Source of the DNA: Linnemannia hyalina
Lineage: Eukaryota; Mortierellomycota; Mortierellomycetes; Mortierellales; Mortierellaceae
NCBI GenBank assembly: GCA_019671135.1
Contig: JAHRHY010000009.1
Coordinates: 1,984,001-2,048,000, forward strand
Length of the DNA stretch: 64,000 nt
Reading direction: 5' to 3'
The translations under genes and the position numbers were made by a program. Within the stretch, counting starts at the first letter, position 1. Each line of letters starts with the position of its first letter. Below, piece by piece: positions 31,701 to 38,835 of this stretch. The notes under the pieces are model-generated. The model saw only the letters and a list, made by a program, of their open reading frames with translations, was not told the origin of the DNA and made no database searches.

Positions 31701-34019
31701 TTTGATCTGCTCTGTCGAAAAAGGTGCGATGACGGCCTGTTGGAATAGATCGACGCTCGGGCGGTTGTAATGGCCACCTCCATTGGGCACGAACCGGTCG
31801 TGGTAGTCGTGGCCAAAGTACTGGCTCCTGCAGCTGATGACAAGCTTGACTTTCCATTGTCCAGAGGTGTTGAAGCCGTTGGAGTTGTGAATGTTGATGG
31901 TGAGCTGGCTCTCGTCGTATCCATCACAAATGACAATGAACTGTCGATGTTGCTTCAGTTCCTGGATCTGCTCCTCCGAAAAGTCGTGCCTTTTCAACTG
32001 CTCGCCCATCAGGTCCTTGGCCGGTCTCTCAAGAGCTGGAAGGTTGGTGAAGAGCGGAATAGACCCGCCGCGCTTGTACTCTGTCCAAAGTCGATGCTCG
32101 AGATATTTGTTGAAAGTCGATTTACCAACTCCAGAATCTCCCAGAATCAACATGACCTGGCGACTACTGCTCAAAAATTCCTGCATATTTTCCATGAGTG
32201 GGAAGACCTCGTTGTCCTGAGCTTGAAGACTGGCCTTGGCCATAGGAGAGATGTAGATGGACATGTTGCCATCGTTGATCCGCTGCATTTGGAGCTTGTA
32301 GAGTTCATACTCCATGTAGGGGATGCACTGGACCTTGGAAAGGATCGGAGATGACTCTGGGATTGGGAGGTGGGATCTCAATGGGTAAGGGTGCTGAGTC
32401 CTGGGAGTGTTACCCAAGTCGAGCTTCTGGAACAAGGCAACGGCACGGTTGTTGACGGATTCGTCTGATGAAGATCTCAATGTACTGAGGATAGTCAGCA
32501 TCCATCCCTTGACGCTCTCGTCGCGACCCCATTCCTGATCCTCCTTGTAGAGATGACCAAGAAAGTCAATGGCTTGCTGGCGTACGGTAACCGCCCATAC
32601 AGGGTCGACCGCAATCTCGCCCAGAAGCTGGCAAATACCCCACTGGAACAGGGGATCCTGGCGACAGGGTGCCTCATAGATCAGCTGTTTCAGATCCTTC
32701 AACTGGCCAGCTTGCACAAAGGCATATGCGGCGCGGATGGCAGGATACCATGGCCTCTTCTGACCAGACCCAAGCCCTTCTTTCAGACTTTCCAGAACCC
32801 CTCGACCGCTCTCGTGCAACGATCCCACTCCTTCATAAACAGTAGTGGCGATCCCAATCGCACTGACGGCCACCCCTTGCAACTTCTCCAGTTCTTCTAG
32901 AACCGACCCCAAATCCAACTTGAAGACACTTGTGACTTTGACCAAGCCATCCACAACTCCAGTCGAGTGCCTCAATACTGCCTGCAGAACAGTCTCATCA
33001 TCAGGGACATACTGAAGCGCTTGGAAGGCGTAGCAGGCCTGATACATCAAGTAGGGATCAGAGCTGCCTCTCATTCCCGACAAAACAGCAGACAATGGCT
33101 CATGCTCCACGACTCGGTCCAAATCCTGCACCTTGTGGTCGGCCATGGCATCGAGGATCCTGGAGACAGCCAGTGTGAGGTGGCAAAGGTGTTCAGACGA
33201 GTGCTGGTGCGTGTCCTCCAAATGGGTCCTGAGGAGGCTGAGGACCTTGACCAAGTCGTCGGATACCAAATACCCAGGCGAGGCAGACTGGACCAGCTGG
33301 ACAAGACCTTGGAGCAGGTTGACGTCCAGAATGCGAGAATCGTCAAAGTCTCGGATGAACGCAGACAGCAGCTTGCGGTAAGGCTCTCTCTGCAAAACAG
33401 GTCCAAGGGCGACAATCTCGGCAACTTTGGTCGAGTCCTTGGTAGCGTCCGCGATGAATCTCTCCACCATCTTGGTAACGAGCCATTGCATACGATCCTG
33501 CCTTATTGGGTCTCCCTTGACCTCTGTCAGCCACGTTTGTTCAGCCTTGTTGAGAGTGGGCGCCTGGGGAGCATTGGCGGGATCATCAGTCGCCTTCTTT
33601 TCTCCTGCATCTGATGACGAAGAGATGACTGAATCCTGGCGAAGAAGCATGCTGCAATAAAGCAGTTGGTCAGTCCTTTCAATGCGGTCCTGGAGGCCAG
33701 GCAATGCAGTCTTGACAGTGGGTTTGGCGACATTTTCTGGGAAGATGACTGAATGGAGCCAGTCCTCATCTGGCGCCTGTGACAAAGGTTTGTCCTGGAG
33801 GTTGTCGACCTGAGAAGCGATAGAGGGCTTAGCGGACTGCCGAGAGCGAGTCCGAAATTTCCATGATCGGGTCGGGCGTTTGGCCTTGACTTTGGATAAG
33901 GATCTGGGAATACCCAAAAAGTCGATGGACTTATCACGCTTCCTAAGAGGCGGGGCAGTGTTGGCGCTCTCCTTGCCAGGGACATTAGCATCTAGTTGGT
34001 CGAGAGGATGGTTGTGCAT
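28749..34019 (-). CDS. NLR-like receptor: helical N-terminus, NACHT, pentapeptide repeats, 14 WD40 repeats
   Basis: Intronless coding region, 1,756 residues from the ATG at 34019 (MHNHPLDQLDANVPGKE). A longer frame starts at 34118, but TTATTAG at 34029 and a GTAGCATC donor near 34136 suggest a 5'-UTR intron, so I prefer 34019. Residues about 140-530 are helical, ARM-like (VALGPVLQREPYRKLLSAFI, LMYQACYAFQALQYVPDDE). The NACHT NTPase at about 620-900 has Walker A GDSGVGKST and Walker B VICDGYDE, then SCRSQYFG. Pentapeptide repeats lie at about 1040-1090 (ADLRGIRIPGADLTGGQFDS). Fourteen WD40 units follow (about 1105-1710; VRLWD, VKLWD, IRLWD), enough for two seven-blade propellers. Fungal NLRs of this plan act in non-self recognition and regulated cell death, with the NACHT as oligomerisation switch and the repeats as sensor. 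The frame is clean. The WD40 units are divergent from each other, unlike the near-identical repeats of fast-evolving HET-D/E proteins. Confidence 0.9.
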   Translation of the reverse strand: MHNHPLDQLDANVPGKESANTAPPLRKRDKSIDFLGIPRSLSKVKAKRPTRSWKFRTRSRQSAKPSIASQVDNLQDKPLSQAPDEDWLHSVIFPENVAKPTVKTALPGLQDRIERTDQLLYCSMLLRQDSVISSSSDAGEKKATDDPANAPQAPTLNKAEQTWLTEVKGDPIRQDRMQWLVTKMVERFIADATKDSTKVAEIVALGPVLQREPYRKLLSAFIRDFDDSRILDVNLLQGLVQLVQSASPGYLVSDDLVKVLSLLRTHLEDTHQHSSEHLCHLTLAVSRILDAMADHKVQDLDRVVEHEPLSAVLSGMRGSSDPYLMYQACYAFQALQYVPDDETVLQAVLRHSTGVVDGLVKVTSVFKLDLGSVLEELEKLQGVAVSAIGIATTVYEGVGSLHESGRGVLESLKEGLGSGQKRPWYPAIRAAYAFVQAGQLKDLKQLIYEAPCRQDPLFQWGICQLLGEIAVDPVWAVTVRQQAIDFLGHLYKEDQEWGRDESVKGWMLTILSTLRSSSDESVNNRAVALFQKLDLGNTPRTQHPYPLRSHLPIPESSPILSKVQCIPYMEYELYKLQMQRINDGNMSIYISPMAKASLQAQDNEVFPLMENMQEFLSSSRQVMLILGDSGVGKSTFNKYLEHRLWTEYKRGGSIPLFTNLPALERPAKDLMGEQLKRHDFSEEQIQELKQHRQFIVICDGYDESQLTINIHNSNGFNTSGQWKVKLVISCRSQYFGHDYHDRFVPNGGGHYNRPSVDLFQQAVIAPFSTEQIKDYVEQYALLEPRTWRTEDYMDKLTIIPNLMDLVKNPFLLSLALEALPGVVESKQDLSTIRITRTQLYDTFVEHWSNVNKRRLQSNTLSMADRIVFDELLDMGFVSKSIDYSTRLALAIFEQQEGNPIVQYVHDKNSWKAQFFRQDAEVRLLRDSSPLTRIGNLHRFLHRSMLEYFFSRAIFDPSSHGGDDVSTPQMNPGTPDDQLVDTNSHLFTRNLLAEPSVIQFLSDRVKQSVRCKEYFLAVIGLSKSNAQASRAAANAITILVRAGVQFHGADLRGIRIPGADLTGGQFDSAQLQDADLTGVNLSKTWIRQADLSRAGMDGTQFGELPYLEELEKVISCAFSPDGKFLAAGLANGNISIYDTATWTRIQVFQGHQDRVTSLAYSPNSQQLLSGSYDETARLWNSETGSTDFILEGHTDRLAVVEFSPTGQQVATASGDRSVRLWDARTGASVFTWTESAGKVTSISYSPNGNIIASVGKDGMIRIFDTLTGLLVFVPCEGIGQYCVTYSLDGQRIATGSVRGRLRLWEVTATTLRPERNWVAHSSGINGIVFSPDDRWIASCSRDRTVKLWDSRSGLLVSSFLNHVKTVSCVRFSPNGLYIASASYDKTLRLWEVNSSRAGFDSHDTTYPQLYATYSPDGQQLLITGSQFALLRRLNADSGDLDFVFPEHLHNTCCAAFSPDGLQIAIGGRENEVTLWSVESRAAFFVLSGHKSGVGSVAFSPCGRWLASGGLDKTVRLWDTRSGAAVHVLIGHKGSVQSVAFSPDGRWIASVCWKGIVQLWEAGTGELKADKAIDIGLHRTNAIAYKPGCLQVASCHGDGTIRLWDDDQQLQDFRYIVRQDTYSYKFAFSSCGQWVATAHRTSVRLWRLPSPDQDQEAVPLQDHDCVTIIKGFTGAVNDVVWRPNKLEFVTASDEGSIRAWRVVEDKDGLGRVSVDLVWSSGPAVLVASSAVLGDVIGLGAMNRRLLEQRGATGSVSSN

Positions 34020-35046
34020 CGTGGTGAGTGGCCTAATAAGATGTCGAAGCAATATGGTGTCAATAACAAAATATGCATTTCTTGTGCCAGGATGGAGCAA
34101 ATTAACGTCGAATAGCATAACATCATTAGTGATGCTACCTTGAACTTGTTGTGATGACTTTTACGCCTGGCGGATACAGGAAGTATTGTGGCACTCAATG
34201 AATGTCAGAGGTGAGATCGCAGGTACCTAACACAGGAAGCAAGAATTGTATAAATGTCAATTGCGGTGTGTATTTCTTGACATTGGTCACAGTAGACAAG
34301 AGGGTGTAGGCACACATTATTCAGGAACATATGTCTTACTTGGACAAGAAGGTGCTGTCGCGTGTTTTTGTACTTTTTTTTCTGAAGTGGAGGGCTGTCT
34401 ATGTGAATTGGGAGGAGAAAGTGAGGTTAGCACTACCCCAAGTCTCTTGAGAGTACTTCGATAAACACACCAGTGTCTCTAAAGTGTATGAAGGAAGCTT
34501 GTCAAAGGATGCGCGCTCGTGCTGTGGATGAGTGTTGACAAAAGACACGCCTTAAGACAGTGATGGACACTTTTGTGAGCGTCTTATGCTTGTCACTTTT
34601 GTTGCTGATTAAATTGCTGTGTTATGATGGTTCGAGTGCTCTTACGTTTGATCGAGATCAAAGTGTCGGTTGATTCAAGAGTTGATTCTGAGCAAGTGAA
34701 CTGCCGAGTGGTGGAGAACAATGAATGAGAAGGAGGAAGTGCCAGATGAGGGTGGTGTTGATGTGTACGATGATGCGAGGATTGGTCAAGAGAGAAAACA
34801 AGCCTTTGACCCATCCCGTGTCACGTTGTTACACGGGAAAAAAAGACAAAAATCGCTTCCTATGCACACACCATACACCATTGAACATCGGGACGCAAAA
34901 TGAGAGAAGAGGAAGGAGAAGTGTTGCTGCTGTAAAACGCGAAGAAGCCGCGATGGGTTAGGTTAAATGTAGGTGCTTTTTACGCTATCATTATTTGTCT
35001 AATTTCGTCTGATTTTTACCTTCTTTATATTTTCTATTCTGCTGAG
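34020..35046. other. Upstream region of the NLR-like gene
   Basis: About 1 kb. It contains the probable 5'-UTR intron of the NLR-like gene (about 34136 to 34029) and its promoter beyond. The rest, up to the pseudogene starting near 35047, shows no recognisable gene. Confidence 0.45.
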
Positions 35047-35860
35047 AGCTGCGAAGACATCGTGTTAAGGCAACGCATCTCAAAGACCTCCGAACAAGGA
35101 GATGTCTTTGTATGGAGAGGCCTGGCAAGAATCTTGCATGAACATGATTTGGCGATTCATCTTCAACCTGGGAGGATAGGACGGTGATCGAGAATGAGTT
35201 TGGTAAAAGCGACTCAAATGTGATGGACCGCAAGATCGACATCATGCACCAGCTGTGCTTGCAAGGTAGAAGCAAGCCAATTGAGATGATTGCTTAGGAG
35301 GCCAAGTCAGAAGCAGTTGCAGGAGAGGCTCTCCGGACCCAACTACTAAAGAATACCAGGATTAACACCTCCATTGTGAACAATATGTCGGAGTACATGG
35401 AACGGGGTATTCCAAGGCCTTCGCCAATGGTGCAGAACATTGTCGGCTCTAGAGCGTTGGTTTACACAGTGCGAAAGATTGAACCGGGAATGTTTGGTAC
35501 GGGCGCCGTCGGAGAAAAGATGATGAGCTGCCCACGAACACCGATACCGATGAGATAGCCGGGTTTCTCGGAAGCATGTCTGCCTTGCTGCGAATAGGGG
35601 TAATTTGTTAACTCACCTCACTCTGTGTCTGTCTGTGTATTCCTTTTCTGTTGATGTATCCTGATCATTATTTTCTGCACCTTCCAATATCTAATTTAGC
35701 TGCACTACTCCGAGTTTGCTTGCCTCCCCAAGGAAGGATACCGAAAAGCGCTGAGTCAAGAAATCATGAGAAGATGGACCGTGAGAGCGAATGTTAGGAA
35801 GGAAGCTGAAGGGCATCGAGCGGATAGCTTCACTGTAACTGCCACAGATCGGTCATTATG
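35047..35860 (+). pseudogene. Decayed gene of an unnamed multicopy-type family
   Basis: Protein-like sequence on the plus strand, interrupted several times. The first part reads EDIVLRQRISKTSEQGDVFV then WRGLARILHEHD. After a shift of frame near 35150-35175 it continues WEDRTVIENEFGKSDSNVMD, RKIDIMHQLCLQGRSKPIEM, then an in-frame TAG (35305-35307) where Trp would fit, then EAKSEAVAGEALRTQLLKNT. A further frame change occurs near 35517, after which DTDEIAGFLGSMSALLRIG reaches a plausible donor (GTAATT, 35599). The acceptor TTTAG at 35700 opens LHYSEFACLPKEGYRKALSQ. With a stop and two frame changes it is a pseudogene. I recognise the style of a repeated Mortierella-type gene family but know no domain or function for it. 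It ends just before the palindrome at 35883. Confidence 0.55.
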
Positions 35861-35882
35861 TTTGACATCATTAAAGAATGAG

Positions 35883-35946
35883 CCTACACTCCTTTTGCGT
35901 TATTACTTTTTACTATGATACATGTAAACGCAAAAAGGAGTGTAGG
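35883..35946. repeat. Palindromic element (hairpin) at the outer edge of the left inverted-repeat arm
   Basis: CCTACACTCCTTTTGCGTT at 35883-35901 is mirrored by AACGCAAAAAGGAGTGTAGG at 35927-35946, one base apart in arm length, around a 25-base AT-rich loop. The core with flanking TA (TA-CACTCCTTTTTGC) resembles the short terminal inverted repeat of a TA-targeting DNA transposon. A related end, GCAAAAAGGAGTGTA, occurs at 40856-40870 at the matching place on the right arm. It could be a small MITE-like element or two abutting terminal repeats. Confidence 0.7.
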
Positions 35947-37487
35947 TAGCCCAAGCAAGTTCCTTGGTGCTGGTAGTTCGCAGTGGATGCTATGATGAGC
36001 CCATTCGGTGACATAATTATGGCGTCCATTGTCGACCAGCAAATGCCTCCACCGACTGTGCCTCCAATCCTTCTGTGCAAGTTAAATACCCCTCACTCCT
36101 TGTACAATAAAACGGCATCTTTCCTTCGCCTCGTCCACTTATCCCTATCACTCTTGCCCTCTTCCTTCTCTTTCTCGCTCCCTTCCCTTGCTCGTTCCTT
36201 CGTTCATACTCCCTTGCTCTTACACTGCCGCACCTTCTTGTAACCACATCATCACTGCCCTCAGCATCCCCGTCACGCCCGTCACGCTCATCATCTTCAT
36301 CTTTCTGACTAAGATGTCCCAGACATGTCCCCTTGATCTACCTGAGATTCGCTCCATAATTGCCAGCAATCTTGGCCTCAACGACCTCACGTCCTGTGTG
36401 CGTGTGAGCCAGGATTGGAAGGACTCGTTTACACCACCACTTTACAAGTCCGTCGTATTGTCGAAACATGGTCCCAGCATGGAAACTGTCGAGAGAAACA
36501 AGCACCTTATAAAAACCCTGAAGGTCGAGGGCTCTAAATATGGAAACTTATCGTCAACGTCTGTACAAAACAATATAGCCTCTAGCATCCTGACCAACTC
36601 AACTCTGGCTGCATTGGACTTGAGCGAAAACTCGCTCGGAAAGTACGGAACTCAGGTGCTGGCCGAGGCACTCAAGATCAACTCGACTCTGACCACTTTG
36701 AACTTGTGGTACAGCTCGATCAATGACAATGGAGCTCAGGCGCTGGCTGAGCCCTCATGATCAACTCGACTCTGACAACTTTGGACTTGAACGACAACTT
36801 TATCAGTAACAGCGGAACTCAGGCGCTGGCTAAGGCACTCAAGTTCAACTTGACTCTGACCACTTTGGACTTGTCCAACAATGCGATCGGTGACAATGAA
36901 GCTCTGGCGCTGTCTGAGGCACTCAAGGTCAACTCGACTCTGACCACTTTGAACTTGTGTTACAGCTCGATCAATGATAAGGGAGCTCTGGCGCTGTCTG
37001 AAGCACTCAAGACCAACTCGACTCTGACCGCTTTGAACTTGAAGTGCAACCCGATCGATCCTAATGGAGCTCAGGCGCCGTCTGATGCACTCAAGACCAA
37101 CTCGACTCTGACTACTTTGCACTTGTCCTGGATCGGAGACAACGGAGCTCATGCACTGGCTGAGGCACTCAAGATCAACTCGACTCTGGCTGCTTTGGAC
37201 TTGAGTTACAACTCGCTCGGATCTAGCGGAGCTCAGGCGCTGGCTGAGGCACGTAAGACCAACTCAACTGTATTCATTTTAGTAAACAGATGTAGCTTCA
37301 ATGCTCAACCCCTTAAGCTCTGGTACTGATGTGCTGCACAATGGGCCACTATGATCTTTAACTCAGGAATGGCATTAACAACCAGATATTTCTAGATCTC
37401 AATAAACATGTATGTCATTGCTATAACTACTGGCGTAGTTGAAATAATCGTCGTATCATTCATACTAATATTTTGCTAAAAAGACCT
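35947..37487. repeat. Left arm of a large inverted duplication
   Basis: From GCCCAAGCAAGTTCC (about 35948) to about 37487 the sequence is repeated in reverse orientation at about 38836-40820. Both arms contain the F-box/LRR gene, its upstream region (GCAGTGGATGCTATGATGAG; TCGGTGAC.TAATTATGGCG) and its downstream region (TTTAACTCAGGAATGGCATT followed by AACAACCAGAT). Identity is high but not complete, and the number of 84-bp LRR units differs. At the inner end of both arms lies the 3' end of a Tc1/mariner transposase, so the duplicated unit probably includes that too. Confidence 0.85.
36314..37329 (+). pseudogene. F-box-like leucine-rich-repeat gene, copy 1, frameshifted
   Basis: The start is MSQTCPLDLPEIRSI at 36314, identical to copy 2. 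An F-box-like helix region (LNDLTSCVRVSQDW, residues about 7-45) is followed by a linker and RI-type leucine-rich repeats of 28 residues (pattern NSTLTTLDLSxNxIGDNGAxALAEALK). In the second repeat the sequence GGCTGAGCCCTCATGATC replaces GGCTGAGGCACTCAAGATC of copy 2. One base is lost, so the frame closes at 36758-36760. The repeats continue in the next frame to 37329 (about eight units, ending CSFNAQPLKLWY). The intact form would resemble F-box/LRR adaptors that present targets to SCF ubiquitin ligases, or NLRC3-type LRR receptors. As it stands copy 1 encodes only about 148 residues. Confidence 0.8.
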
Positions 37488-37790
37488 ACGAGAGCTTGCA
37501 TCCGTTCAGGCATACTCCGAATCAGAATGTGGCAAACCTCCATTGGTGTTTCCTCCTCCCAGATCTCGCTTGCTTGTTTTCACAGGTCTAACATGCCTTT
37601 AGGAATGGACCCGTGCTTGTGAAGCTCTTTTTTAAATGTTGCCACAAATGCTCTATTGGCCTGAGGTCTGACGAATTGGAAGGCTTTGTGAGTAGTCTCC
37701 CTGTCGCCTCCGTTATGTTAAGTTAATGGAGGTAAATTAGGAGTTAACCGCCTTGGCGGCGTGCTTGAGATCATTGTCTTGTTGGGAGGC
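37488..37790 (-). pseudogene. Tc1/mariner (DDE) transposase fragment, left copy
   Basis: On the minus strand, frames with stops read QQDNDLKHAAKAV, then SSDLRPIEHLWQHLKKSF-like residues, then EIWEEETPMEVCHILIRSMP and ERMQA. These correspond to the second catalytic Asp motif (QQDNxxKH), the third catalytic region (S-x-D-L-x-P-I-E-x-L-W) and the C-terminal helix of Tc1/mariner transposases. Several in-frame stops and shifts make it non-functional. Its last 60 or so bases are missing compared with the right copy at 38613-38774. Confidence 0.75.
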
Positions 37791-38612
37791 CTTTCAAGTC
37801 CAAATTATGACATGGTGTTTGTTGCATTCCTGCACATCTTGTTGATATCCACCGCGGCATTTAGAGGAGAGTGTATGTATGATACCAATCATGCAAATCA
37901 ACCACTGTAATAGTTTTTGCGCGACTATTCTACTAAATACCATAATATTCTTTAAGCAACAAAATCTTCTTATTTTTCGCACACCAATCTCTTGAATGTG
38001 TTCGTCTACTATTAAACTGTACCCCTCACTGCAAGATTAAGGACAGTAGCTCTTGTATGTGGTCATCTAAGGCACTTGTACTCTCCACTGTATCTTTGCC
38101 GTGAAATGCAGGCGAGAGATTACATTTTAAAAAAATCATGTGCTGTCTGTTACTACTTTATCTTATGTTCTGTTGCGAACTTTGGAGAAATGTCATAGTT
38201 ATAGAAGTCTACACTGCATTCCTTGGGCTTTGGGTATTTTTATATGCCTTTTTATATCCTTAGCACATGGAAAGGCCGCTTGGAAGATAAATTGCTCTGG
38301 ATCGATGTTGTACCAGTCGAAAGTATTCGATAGCTCGCCTTGAAGAATGCGAATATGCATTGCCGAGTCCAGAACAATGGCACAGGGTTAACGCCACTTA
38401 ATCTCCAGACCCTTCTATTGCCACTATGTTCTTCGAGAGTCTTTTGCTAACTAATCCAAGCACATTTTCTCCTAGAAAGCTCTAGCAACAACAGTGGTCA
38501 ACCTGGTACCATACATATATAAACTCATAGTCAGTACCGTAGATAGTTCCAGCAGTTCATAATTAAAGTCTTTATTAAACACAACATCCCATAATTAAGT
38601 CTACGACCGCAG
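37791..38612. other. Centre of the inverted duplication
   Basis: About 0.8 kb between the two transposase fragments. AT-rich, with short frames only. Further upstream transposase remnants on the minus strand are possible at 37794-37980, but nothing is firm. No other feature. Confidence 0.4.
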
Positions 38613-38774
38613 AAGCTTCGGGAGCGTGGGTCCGTTCCTGAAGGCATGCTTGACCTGTGGAAACGAGTGAAGGAGATTTGGGAGGAGGAGAAGCCAATGG
38701 AGGTCTGTCGCAATATGGTTCGGCAAATGCCTGAACGGATGCAAGCTGTCATCAAGGCAAAAGGAGTCAACTGA
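38613..38774 (+). pseudogene. Tc1/mariner transposase fragment, right copy (C-terminal end)
   Basis: Plus-strand open reading of 53 residues ending in a natural TGA: KLRERGSVPEGMLDLWKRVK then EIWEEEKPMEVCRNMVRQMP and ERMQAVIKAKGVN. This is the C-terminal helix bundle of Tc1-like transposases (typically ...SMPRRMQAVIxAKG). The catalytic residues upstream are absent, so it is a 5'-truncated fragment. It lies in inverted orientation to the copy at 37488-37790, mirroring the LRR arms. Confidence 0.75.
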
Positions 38775-38835
38775 CGAATTTGACATGCAAATAATAATTA
38801 TGGCTATAAAACTGTACAAATGACCCATGGTAGGT

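Noticed and set aside
32967..33614. 215-residue plus-strand frame inside the NLR-like gene
   Set aside because: Shadow of the NLR coding frame, which has intact motifs on both sides.
34019..34118. Earlier start of the NLR-like frame at 34118
   Set aside because: The extra 33 codons contain a likely 3' splice site (TTATTAG at 34029) with a donor near 34136, so they are better read as a 5'-UTR intron.
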